From Lactarius indigo (lineage: Eukaryota > Basidiomycota > Agaricomycetes > Russulales > Russulaceae): a stretch of 64,000 bases of DNA. A program made the position numbers and the translations under genes. How positions within the stretch are numbered: position 1 is the first letter of the stretch; each line of letters opens with the position of its first letter. Shown here piece by piece: positions 1 to 10,180 of the stretch. Under the pieces are notes generated by a model. That model was not told where the DNA came from. It worked only from the letters and a program-made list of their open reading frames with translations, and did not search any database. The DNA lies in contig JAFKAC010000066.1 in the NCBI GenBank assembly GCA_025766275.1, positions 186,001-250,000 of the forward strand. The letters run 5' to 3'.

Positions 1-47
1 CTCTCTAGAAACACCCTAGACTGAGGTTCTACAGATATGAAAGACAT
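1..47 (-). pseudogene. 5' end of an F-BAR/RhoGAP-family gene copy, cut by the window edge
   Basis: Read on the minus strand from the ATG at 47, the first 15 codons give MSFISVEPQSRVFLE, the same N-terminus as the four longer copies in this window. The rest lies outside the window, so its state is unknown. It shows that the COX15/RhoGAP array continues to the left. The COX15 remnant starting near 196 lies immediately upstream of it. Confidence 0.75.
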
Positions 48-195
48 GGGAAGTCGCCAGAGATAGCGGAGGGCGCTTTTGTTGGTTGAAACAGGCAGGA
101 GCCCATATTTTCTCAGGCCTACGGCTTCAGCTTCAGCGCTTCAGCGTGAGTAAAAAGTTGACGCGTTGACGCGTTGAACAATTGACGAAAGGACT
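48..195. other. Spacer between RhoGAP copy 0 and COX15 remnant A
   Basis: Upstream region of the edge RhoGAP copy. It holds a GCTTCAGC-rich stretch (about 122-150) and a short tandem GTTGACGC repeat (about 157-175). The same two motifs recur before the other units (about 3700-3760 and 8225-8290), so they are part of the duplicated unit. No clear core promoter was recognised. Confidence 0.45.
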
Positions 196-780
196 CGTAC
201 GTATTCGATGAGACACGTGTTCGGCACTCAGATCACGGAGAGTACCGACTTCAAGTTGGTATAATGCAGTACCGCGCGTGTCGTAAGTAAATACCGCCTC
301 GCCTTGCACCTCGGGACTGCACTCGTGCTCTACATGGGTATATTCGCCGCTGCGCTATCCTTCACGGCGGACTGGTGGTTCATGCGCGATGATGGTACGT
401 GGGGCCGGCTACACGACGAGCGTAAATTACGTGGGGCACTCACGGTAGTGTGCTGCACGACCCACTTGTGCACCGCTTCAAGACGCACGCTGGGATCGTT
501 ACAGGGCTCATCTTCCTCACTGCGTAATCCAGTACGTCTATTCCCTCCTGTGGCCTTTCTAGCGCGTAGAATTTGGGGCACAGATACGTTCGTTGCTGGT
601 CATGAAACGGGTCTAGTCTACAACTGATGGGCAGGCGCCTCGTGCAGCCCTTGGACGCGACACCGAGAGGAGCAAGGGCATGTGACGCAATCTGTTCGAA
701 AATCCGACGACGGTGCAGTCCGACCACCGCGTCCCCGCGATGACGACTCGCAACCTGGCATCTCAACACTGCATTACCTC
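196..780 (+). pseudogene. COX15 (heme A synthase) 3'-half remnant A
   Basis: The translation resembles the second half of Cox15, the inner-membrane heme A synthase needed for cytochrome c oxidase assembly. Recognisable segments are LHLGTALVLYMGIFAAALS (about 304-360), HRFKTHAGIVTGLIFLTA followed by a TAA stop (about 475-531), an intron with GTACGT donor and CAG acceptor, then FVAGHETGLVYN. A small deletion there removes the usual FPLMGG residues and breaks the frame. NLFENPTTVQSDHRV follows near 681. The end of the protein, with the second conserved His-Gln pair, is missing. Not functional as read. The N-terminal half of Cox15 is absent from every copy in this window. Confidence 0.72.
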
Positions 781-968
781 GAAACGTCTATCTACTCTTT
801 CTTCGTTTTTCCTACATGACACTGTAGATTGGGAGAAGCGTTGCTGTGTTGTTACATTGTGCATATAGTCTACCACCACTACCGACTTAACATCCATAAA
901 ACATACAACGACTGACTAATTCCTCGGGCTTCGATCCCCCTGTGAATAGATACAATATACAAGTGCCA
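781..968. other. Convergent 3' intergenic region of unit A
   Basis: Short 3' spacer between the end of COX15 remnant A and the stop of RhoGAP copy A. The same sequence recurs at 5330-5521 and, more diverged, near 10000-10180 and 59680-59959. It carries no open frame of interest. Confidence 0.4.
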
Positions 969-3599
969 TCAGAGCGTTTCACTAATAGTTGGGGAGGAAG
1001 TCCCCATCGGAGATAGTAAACTTGCAGGGGGAGAAGGGGGTGACTCGGTGATACTGGATAGTGAACTCACAGCAGGGTAGAGCGGGGATTCAGCGCCGGA
1101 CATTGAACTCGCAGCGCAGAGGGAGAAATCAGAGGCACTGGATAGCACACTGTCGGGTCGGCTTGGGGGCATCGTCGGCGTTTCTGTACCTTGGTGTAGC
1201 CCCGGATGAGGCAACCACCACTCAGCGGAAGATGTAGATAGAAGGGCTGACACAGCCTCCGGCGGCGAACCGTTCAGCAATGTCTCGATCGCTTGAGCCC
1301 CCGGAATGACCCGCTCTTGCGTAGTCGTCTCCGCTTCTTCCTTAGCGGTCTGTGACAACGAGAGTCTCAGTAGGGATGCGAGGCTCCCGTCCACAGGGAA
1401 ATCAGGCTGTGATGTAGAGAAAGAGGATTGGTGTGGGGGTTCGACAAACAGGGAGTACGCGTTGTGAATAAGATCCTCCATAACCAGTTTCTTTGAGACA
1501 ATCAGTTGGAATATCAGAACAATTCGTTGTGACGTGCCTTCGCGTGAACACCACCTTCGAAGACTGCATTCCCCCGAAAAACAGTATAGCAGAATTGAGA
1601 GGCAAGGGCCTCCACGCTCATTGCGTTCTTGTCCGAATGAAAGGCAACGAGCAAGAGATGCTGTAAAACAGCTTGTAGGGATGCCCTGTGAACCGGATGT
1701 AGTTCGCGGATCTTCGATCGTAACACAGAGCAATCGTTTTCAATATATCTAGCTATACGTGGCATCAGAACATAGACTCGGATGAAACGTGTTGCACTAA
1801 GATCTCTTACCTCTATTCTGTCGGTATTGTCTACAATCTTCCAACGAGAGCATAAACAGTGGCTCTGGAAGATCCCATAGGTAGCGCTAGATGATAGATC
1901 AGGAACGAACTTGAGAATTGGCCCATTTGCAACGGCTGACCTTGAGAACCATCGCAATAGAATGAATGCTATCTGTAGAGTCAAACGAAAAGGACTGTTC
2001 GCTTTCGAACCTGTGTCGCAACTGAATTCGAGTTCGTGTCAGACGGTAGGCTGGTCATGAGATATACCCTACTGGCCTGTAATATATCGGCATCGTATAT
2101 AGAACCGACCTGCGACACTCAATATGAATCCAACACATGCACCGATCAACTTACCGAATATATTTTGTGAGTATTCAGACCCCTCTTCTCGACTTCTTCG
2201 ATGCACATTCTAATTACTTTCGGTACATTGTCTTGATCGGTCGTAATGTTCACCAGGGGGACGCCAAAAATCAATGTCGAATGTGCATTGGGACGATGGT
2301 TGCAGTAGAGGGTGAGTGGAGGAATAGAAAGAGAAAGCGCGTGGTCCAAAGACGCTCTCAAACCGGACGTATCTGTTCCGGTTAAAGCTTTCTCAACTTC
2401 TGCGCCAGTATTCATTGCCAGGTTGCTACGCTTTGTGCATGCTTCGCTGTACGACGTGTCAAATTCTCGAAGATTATTCCATGAGGGCTCAACAGCACTG
2501 ACGTCAGACCATCCATATAATTAACAAGAACGTCCATGACAATTGGCGTGAAAACGAGTCTTCCAAGACACTGCCGTTTTGGTCATTAAATAATACCCTA
2601 GAATAGAACAACACTCACATTATATCCGTCTCCCAGATTCTCGACCCTCTTCAATCGAAACGTATTGAGCAACGCAACCGCCCTCCTGCAGTCATCGTCG
2701 GACACTTATTCAGTGGGCTAATTCAGCAATCAGCTGGAATCAATGGACGATATTGGCGATACCTTCTTCGGACTTGGTAGGCTCAAGTCCCCCTAAATCT
2801 TCCCGTCGACTGCCAAATAGCGCCGAGAACTTTCCGAACGTTTTGTTCAGACCGTCCTGAGGATATTGCGAAACGTTGGTCGACTGGGGAGCTTGACGGG
2901 GGTGATGTTTCTTTAAGTATGCCTGCTGGAACTTCAAGATCGTGTTCTCTGCGTGGTCAGCATATTTCGCGGCGGATTCTTCGAGACCTTCCTCGACCCG
3001 TTTTCTTGTTCGATCTTCCGTTTCCTTTCGGATGACCCCATTATCAGAACAGGGACTTCCGCAGAAACGAGAGTTCCTGGCTTGCCTTCAACGCTGCGAG
3101 TGGTTTGATCACGTCGTTGTCCAAAATATCCACGAAAGCCTGCTGGGTGTTGGCTTCTGCAACGACTGTGGGCACCAAGTAACGGTTCAGAATGTGCAAA
3201 CACGTACCTGCTTCCAAACTGTCTCTCACTTTATCCCATGCCGCTCTCGTCGTGGTTGGTTCGGCGCGTGGGTCGAATGGGGCGTCGACAGCTGTTGCCT
3301 CACGATGGAGATTTTGTAAAGAACTGATACTTGAGGAGAAAGGAATGAGTCCAGATACGAGGCAGGTTCAATTCTCGTGTGACAACTGACTAGGATACCT
3401 CGATCCTTCGCCTGAGAATTTTGTGGTCAGTACAATAAGATTTGAATGAGATGACGGCTTGATTGACGGACCTCTCTTTGAAGAAAGCCAAATAGCGATC
3501 CGAGATAATTTCGAGTTGTATATCGAATTGGGTGAGGAGACCATTCGAGTGACTCTCTAGAAACACTCTGGACTGAGGTTCAACAGATATGAAAGACAT
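969..3599 (-). CDS. F-BAR and RhoGAP-type protein, copy A
   Basis: Multi-exon minus-strand gene; ATG at 3599 (MSFISVEPQSRVFLE), stop at 969. Exons in order: an N-terminal F-BAR-like part (IISDRYLAFFKER; HREATAVDAPFDPRAEPTT; ANTQQAFVDILDNDVIKPL; EESAAKYADHAENTILK), a linker, then a RhoGAP-type domain (DNVPKVIRMCIEEVEKRG; LWDLPEPLFMLSLED; LHPVHRASLQAVLQHLL; FHSDKNAM) and a Ser/Pro-rich tail starting MEDLIHNAYSLF. The family couples membrane-curving F-BAR modules to Rho-GTPase inactivation. Introns are 45-75 nt and include two probable GC-AG introns. The usual catalytic Arg after the I-Y pair reads Ser (KIYS). The exons look open, unlike the adjoining COX15 remnant. One intron around the GAP loop (about 2040-2160) could not be placed with certainty. 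DEP or another domain within the F-BAR part is possible. Confidence 0.65.
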
Positions 3600-3755
3600 G
3601 GGAGGTCGCCAGAGACCGCAGGTCTCGAGGGCGCAAGAGAGGCTCGGTCTTTTATTGGTCGAAACAAAGAGCCATGTGGCACATTTTCTCGAACCTTCAG
3701 CGCTCAGCTTCAGCTTCGGTGCTTCGGCATTCAGTAAAAGTTGATGTGTTGATCG
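3600..3755. other. Upstream region of RhoGAP copy A
   Basis: Counterpart of 48-195, with the CTTCAGC-rich motif and the start of the GTTGA repeat. It is interrupted near 3756 by foreign LINE-like sequence, so the next COX15 remnant does not follow directly as it does elsewhere in the array. Confidence 0.4.
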
Positions 3756-4450
3756 TTGACGATGTGTCTGCTGCGGGGTGGACCCCAAGAACAACCTCGT
3801 GGTAATCGGTGGACCCGATACCTTGTCCCATCACCTCGCGTCTTTGCCTCCCACTTCATTCCCGACGCCCTTCCTTCTATCTCTCGCACGATCCCACCAC
3901 CCTCTCCCTATCAAGACCTGCGAGAATATTCATCGGTTCTGCCTCACCATCAACGGTATTCCCACTGGAGCTACTTCCACTCGCGTACCTTACTCTCCCG
4001 AAGAACGTCACGATGCCCTATCTCGTGACAACCCAGCCTACCGCACCCTCTGCCTCATGCAACCCCCCTCCTGGGTTCGAGCCCCGAGCTCTTATGCTCC
4101 TGGCTCCATTTCAAGTCTGGTTACCTCGTTCGAGGACCCCAGTTGGGATACCCTGCAGGCTCTCCTTGCGCAGCTAACCCTGTACGCCTTTGGAAATGCG
4201 GGGACCTCCGGCGCTGAAAGTCGAAGCCTTGTGCTAAGACTGCTTTGCGCCCTACGCCCCACGCCAGGCCACCCCCCTTTTCTTACGCCAATTCCCAGAC
4301 CAGACGTTTCCTCCCCTTCTCCACGTCGCCTTCCCTCGGGTGGGCTTGTAGGTGGTTTTCCACTGCTCCCCTAAGTTATTTATCCCCGTTTTGTTTCAGG
4401 AGTCCCCCTTTCCACGCGTTCAGCTCCATTTCACTTGTACTACCTTAGTC
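3756..4450 (+). pseudogene. Probable LINE (Tad1-like) ORF1 fragment
   Basis: An open frame from 3778 to 4374 (198 codons) reads DPKNNLVVIGGPDTL near its start, LTINGIPTGATSTRVPYS in the middle and PPSWVRAPSSYAPG, SISSLVTSFEDP and LTLYAFGNAGT further on. This pattern resembles the gag-like ORF1 of agaricomycete LINEs. It stops before a zinc-knuckle region can be recognised and has no endonuclease or reverse transcriptase next to it. It separates RhoGAP copy A from COX15 remnant B and is absent from the other unit junctions, so it is an insertion. The assignment rests on recalled family resemblance only; a low-complexity shadow frame is the alternative. Confidence 0.42.
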
Positions 4451-4722
4451 AGAGACATGGCCCAACTCTAAGTTCCCACTACCTTACTGGTTTGTATGGG
4501 TCCGATGAGATATTTTCGCAGGTGTCCCAAGAGGTGTCTGCCAGGTACTGTGTCAGGTTTGGTTCCCGCACAGGTAGAAGTTAAATATATTAATTCATTT
4601 ATTAGATGTGGACATTCTAAATCTCGTAGCATACTTATGAGTAGTATGAGGACCTCTTGATCTTACGATACTGCACTCCGGAATACAAATGTATTTTTTT
4701 TTAAAAAAAAGAAAGAAGCTCG
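4451..4722. other. Unassigned sequence downstream of the LINE fragment
   Basis: No coding pattern recognised. It includes an AT-rich patch (about 4575-4640) and an A/T homopolymer run (4689-4711). It may be the rest of the inserted element plus the remnant of the unit spacer. Confidence 0.3.
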
Positions 4723-5330
4723 TTGACAATGAGACGTGTGTTCGGCACTCAGATCACGGCCCGGCGGAGAGTATCAACGACCAGGTACAATGCGGTACCA
4801 CGCGTGTCGTCCGCGGCCTTGCCGCGCACTTCCAAGTTAGGATTGCACTTGCGCTCTCTGTGTGCTCTACACGGGTATATTTGCCGCTGTGCTCTCCGTC
4901 ACGGCGGACTGGCGCTCTGCGTGCGGTGGTGCGTTGGGCCGGCTGCGTGACGGACGGATGTGAGACGGAGTGCTACGCAACCCGCTCATGCGCCACTTTA
5001 AGACGCACGCTGCGATCGTTACTGGGCTCGTCTTCCTCACTGCATTATCCGGTACGTCTACCCCCTTTCGCTCTAATATGCGTGTGGATCTGAACTTGGG
5101 CACAGGCGCATTCGTCGCTGGTCTCGATGCGGGCCTGGTCTACAATGAGTTCCCACTGATGGGTGGGCGCCTTGCACCGCCCTTGGATGAGCTCTTGTCG
5201 CCCAGGTACGCGGACGCCGCAGACGGGAGTAAGGGCATGTGGCGCAACCTGTTCGAGAATCTGATGATGGTGCAGACCGACCACCACGTCCCCGCGATGA
5301 CGATTGGCAATCCGGTGTCTCCATACTGCT
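4723..5330 (+). pseudogene. COX15 3'-half remnant B
   Basis: Best-preserved middle segment of the Cox15 remnants. From 4970 it reads [18 protein letters not shown], then [10 protein letters not shown], an intron, [20 protein letters not shown] with [13 protein letters not shown], and [18 protein letters not shown]. The block matches the conserved centre of heme A synthase, where DHRV carries a conserved His (here DHHV). Upstream coding is frame-broken: the ALVLYTG segment near 4850 is in another frame, with a TGA at 4960. The C-terminal third with the HQSGS motif is missing, and the 3' UTR-like sequence follows directly. A non-functional copy paired with RhoGAP copy B. Confidence 0.75.
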
Positions 5331-5521
5331 CTACCTTGAACCATCTATCTACTCTTTCTTCGTTTTTTCCTACATGACACTGTGGATTGGGAGAGGGCTG
5401 CTGCGTTGTTACATTGTTCATATAGTCTACCATTGCCAAGTAAACATTGATAAAACATACAATTACTGACTAATTCCTCGGGCTTCGATTCCCCGTGAAG
5501 AGATACAATATACAAGTGTCG

Positions 5522-8152
5522 TCAGAGCGTTTCACTAATAGTCGGGGAGGAAGTCCCCATCGGAGATGGAAAACCCCCAGGGGGAGAAGGGCGAGACTCG
5601 GCGGTACTGGATAGTAAACTCACAGCAGGGGAGAGCGGGAATTCAGCGCCGGACATCGAACTCGCAGCGCAGAGAGAGAAATCAGAGGCACTGGATAGCA
5701 CACTCTCGGGTCGGCTTGGGGATATCGTCGGCGCCTCTGTGTGTTGGTGTAGCCCCGGATGAGGCAGCCACCACTCAGCAGCAGATGTACGTGGAAGGGC
5801 GGACACAGCCTCCGGTGGCGAACCGTTCGGCAATGTCTCGATCGCTTGAGCCCCGGGAATGACCCGCTCTTGTGTAGTTGTCTCCGCTTCTTCCTTGGCG
5901 GTCTGTGACAACGAGAGTCCCAGTAGTGATGTGAGGCGCCCATCCACAGGGGAATCCGGCTGTGATGTAGAGAAAGAGGATTGGGGTGGGGGCCCGTCAA
6001 ACAGGGAGTACGCGTTTTGGATAAGATCCTCCATAACCAGTTTCTTTGAGACAATCAGTTGATATATCAGAACAAGTCGTTGTGACGTGCCTTCGTGTGA
6101 ACACCACCTTCCAGGACTGCATTTCCCCGAAAAACAGTATAGCAGAATTGAGCAGCGAGCGCCTTTACGGTCATCACGTTCTTGTCTGAATGAGAGGCAA
6201 CGAGCAAAAGATGCTGTAAAACAGCTTGTAGAGATGCTCTGTGAACCGGATGTAGCTCATGAATCTTCGATCGCAACACGAAGCAATCGTTTTCCGTATA
6301 TCTAGCTATATGTGACATTAGAACACGGACATGGACTCTGACGAAATGTGTGAGTGCACTGAGACCTCTTACCTCTATTCTGTCGGTATTGTCTACAATC
6401 TTCCAACGAGAGCATAAACAGTGGCTCTGGAAGATCCCATAGGTAGCGCTAGATGATAGATCAGGAACGAACTTGAGAATTGGCCCATTTGCAACGGCTG
6501 ACCTTGAGAACCATCGCAACGGAATGGATGCTATCTGTAGAGCCAAACGAAAAGGACTGTTCGCTTTCGAACCTGTGTCGCAACTAAATTCGAGCTCGTG
6601 TCAGACGGTAGGTTGGTCATGAGATGGACCCCACTGGCCTGTAATATATCTGCGTCGTATATAGAACCGACCTGCGACACTAAATATGAATCCAATACAT
6701 GCACCAATCAACTTACCGAATATATTTTGTGAGTATTCAGACCCCTCTTCTCGACTTCTTCGATGCACATTCTAATCACTTTCGGTACATTGTCTTGATC
6801 GGTCGTAAGGTTCACCAGGGGAATGCCGAAGATCAAGTCCGAATGTGCATCGGGACGATAGTTGCAGTAGAGAGTGAGTGGAGGAATAGAAAAGGACAGG
6901 GCGTGACCCAAAGACGCTCTCAGACCGGACGTATCTGTTCCGGTTAAAGCTTTCTCAACTTCTGCGCCAGTATTCATTGCCAGGTTGCCACGGTTTGTGC
7001 ATGCTTCGCTGTACACCGTGTCAAATTCTCGAAGATTCCATGAGAGCTCAACGGCACTGACGTCAGACCATCCATATAATTAACAAGAACGTCCATGACA
7101 ATTGGCGTGAAAACGAGTCTTCCAAGACACTGCCGTTTTTGGTCGTTAAATAATACCCTAGAATAGAACAATACTCACATTATATCCGTCTCCCAGATTC
7201 TCGACTCTCTTCAATCGAAACGTATTGAGCAACGCAACAGCTCTCCTGCAGTCATCGTCGGACACTTATTCAAAGGGCTAATTCAGCAATCAGTTGGAAT
7301 CAACGGGTGATATTGATGATACCTTCTTCAGACTTGGAAGGCTCAAGTCCCCCTAAATCTTCCTGTCGACTGCCAAATAGCGCCGAGACCTTGTTTCCAA
7401 ACCTTTTATTCAGACCGTCCTGAGGATATTGCGAAACGTCGGCCGACTGGGGAGCTTGACGGGGGTGATGTTTCTTTAAGTATGCCTGCTGCAGCTTCAA
7501 GATTGTGTTCTCTGCGTGGTCCGCATATTTCGCGGCGGATTCTTCGAGACCTTCCTCGACCCGCTTTCTTGTTCGATCTTCCGTTTCCTTTCAGATGACC
7601 CCGTTGTCAGAACAGGGACTTCCGCAAAAAAGGGAGTTCCTGGCTTGCCTTCAACGTTGCAAGGGGTCTGATCACGTCGTTATCCAAAACATCCACGAAA
7701 ACCTGCTGGGTTTTGGCTTCTGCAACGACTGTGGGCACCAAGCAGCGGTTCAGGGATATGCAAGCGCGTACCTGCTTCCAAACTGTCTCTCACTTTATCC
7801 CATGCTGTTCTCGTCGTGGTTGGTTCGGCGCGTGGGTCGAATGGGGCATCGACAGCTGTTGCCTCACGATGGAGTTTTTGTAAAGAACTGATACTTTAAG
7901 AGAAAAGAATCAGCCCAGATACGAGGCAGGTTCAATTCTCGTGTGGCAACTGACTAGGATACCTCAATTCTTCGCCTGAAAATTGTGCGGTCAGTACAAG
8001 AAGATTCGAATGAGATTGACGGACCTCTCTTTGAAGAAAGCCAAATAGCGATCTGAGATAATTTCGAGTTGTATGTCGAATTGGGTGAGCAGACTGTTCG
8101 AGTGGCTCTCGAGAAATACTCTAGACTGAGGTTCAACGGATATGAAAGACAT
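5522..8152 (-). CDS. F-BAR and RhoGAP-type protein, copy B
   Basis: Close paralogue of copy A with the same exon plan; ATG at 8152, stop at 5522. Legible blocks are MSFISVEPQSRVFLE, IISDRYLAFFKER, QYPQDGLNKRFGNKVSALFG, DNVPKVIRMCIEEVEKRG, LWDLPEPLF, LHPVHRASLQAVLQHLL and the tail MEDLIQNAYSLFDG. The tail is Ser/Pro-rich and ends TSSPTISETL as in copy A. The position of the RhoGAP arginine finger again reads Ser. The GC-type donors after the DVIKPL exon and after the GGVHTK exon are kept. No premature stop was found in the exons read, but the intron at the GAP loop is uncertain. Expression and function are unknown. Confidence 0.63.
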
Positions 8153-8291
8153 GGGATGTTGCTGGAGACTGCAGAGGGCGCTTTTGTTGGTCGAAACAAG
8201 GAGCCATGTGACACATTTTCTCAGGCCTGCAGCGCTTCAGCTTCAGCGCTTCGGCATCAGTAACAGTTGATGCGTTGCCAGTGATCGTTGA

Positions 8292-9062
8292 CGATGAGAC
8301 GCGTATTCGGCACTCAGTTCACGGCCCGGTGAAGAGTACCAACTAGGTCCAATGCCGCGGTACCACGTGTGTCGACCGCGGCCTCGCTGCGCACTTCCGA
8401 TGCTCCGTGAGTCCGAGTCAAGATTGCACTTGCGCTCTACTCGCCGCTGTGCTCTCTGTCATGGCGGACGAGTACGATGGTACGTGGAACCGGCTGTGCG
8501 ATGGGCATACATGAGATGGTGTTCTGCGCAACCCGCTAGTGCACCGCTTCAATGTGCACGCTGCGATCGTTACGGGGCTCGTCTTCCTTACCGCATTATC
8601 CGGTACGTCTATCCCATTCCACAGCCTTTTAAGCGTGTGAATTTGGCGCCCAGGTGCGTTCGTTGCTGGTCCCGACGCGGGCCTGGTCTACAGCGAGTTC
8701 CCACCAATTGGCGGCCCGGGGCACCTCGTGCGGCCCTCTAACGAGCCGGCTACACTGACGTCAGCTACTGAGCACTGGCAGGAGCACATAGTGCAATTCT
8801 TTGCGAATCTGACGACGATGCAGTCCGACCACCGCGTGCTCGCAACGACGATGTATCTCGCAACCGCGGCTCCGCGGCTGCGTTTGCGATGGCAAATGTC
8901 TAGGTGGCACTTGGTATCTCGACGCTGCTCTACCTTGTGCCGGTAGCTCAAGTACCGCTCGCCGCAATGCACCAATCCGGCAGCGTCGCACTGCCCTCGG
9001 CCATGCTCTAAGTGTTCCTGGCACTATGCAGGCCAGGCGCCGGCGCGGGGACAGGCGAGTCC
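8292..9062 (+). pseudogene. COX15 3'-half remnant C1
   Basis: Degenerate Cox15 remnant extending further 3' than A or B. FVAGPDAGLVYSEFPPIG lies after an intron near 8655. FANLTTMQSDHRVLATTM follows, then AFAMANV, a TAG stop, VALGISTLLYLVPV, the heme-ligand-type motif AAMHQSGSVAL, and another stop (TAA) inside the last helix before LCRPGA. At least two nonsense codons and frame breaks make it non-functional. It is followed by another COX15 remnant (C2) with no RhoGAP gene between them. Confidence 0.72.
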
Positions 9063-9192
9063 GGTGCGAGAGGCGCCAACAAGGTCCCAGGTTACTTCGT
9101 GAATTATTTACCCACTCTTTCGGCGTTTTTTTCATACATGATATTGTAGATGGGCATGCACGTTGATCCGTTGACACGTTGACTTGCTGATG

Positions 9193-9962
9193 AAAGGACT
9201 CATGTTCAGCACTCAGATCACGGAGAGTAACAACTTGGGACAATGCAGTACCACGCCGCCACATGTGTCGCAGTACCGCTTTGCCGCGCACCTCGGGGCT
9301 GCTCTCGTGCTCCGAGTGAGCATGTCCGTCGTTGCTCCATCTGTTACGGCGGACTGGCGCTCCGCGCGTAATGGTACGTGGAGCTGGCTGCCCGACGGAC
9401 GTACGTGGGGTGGTGTGCTGCGCAACCCGCTCAGGCTCATGCGCCGCTTCAGGCACGCCGCGCTCGTTAGCACAGGGCTTCCTCACGGTATTATCCGGTA
9501 CGCCCATCCTCTTCCATGGACTTTCTAGCGTCTGGACTTGCGCACAGGTGCGTTCATCACTGAGTTCGATGCCGGCCTGTTTACAACAAGTCTTCATTGA
9601 TGCGTGGGCCTCGCGCCGCCCTTGGACGAGCTCTTGTCGCCCAGCTGCGCGGACGCTGCCGATCGAGACAAGGGGCACGTGGCGCAAGGCGTCGCAGTCT
9701 CTTCGAGAATCCGGCAACGGTTTGGTTCGACCATCGCGTGCTCGCGACGACGATGTATCTCGCAACCGCACTGTTCTTTGCGTCGACCCAGTGAGCTGAT
9801 ATGCGCACGGCGTTCTCCCTACTCTCGATGCGTGCCATGGCGGCCGCGTTTGCGATAGCGAACATCCATGCGGCGCTCGGTATCTTGGCCGTGCTCCACC
9901 TCCTGGCACTACACAGGCCAGGTGCCACTATGCCAGCATGGTGACGGGCGAATCTAGCACGA
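9193..9962 (+). pseudogene. COX15 3'-half remnant C2
   Basis: Second COX15 remnant in tandem with C1. It keeps VSQYRFAAHLGAALVL near 9268, a modified middle (GVLRNPLRLMRRFRHAALV) and a damaged GLVYN region. LGIL joins directly to AVLHLLALHRPGA near 9880. The LYLVPVPLAAAHQSGS segment between them is deleted, which removes the conserved His. It converges on RhoGAP copy C (stop at 10181). Clearly non-functional. Confidence 0.7.
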
Positions 9963-10180
9963 GAGGCGACAGCAAAAGCCAAGCGCGTGAAAAATCTATC
10001 CTCTCTTTCTATAGGGATTTCATTTTTTCATACGTGATACATTGTTCCATTGTCATATAGTCTACTACTACTCACTAGCTAGCGTGCCACTGCTAACTAC
10101 ACGTCCGTAAAATATACAACTACTGACTAATTCCTCAAGCTTCGATTCTCCAAGAAGTGATACAATATACAAAAGTGTCG

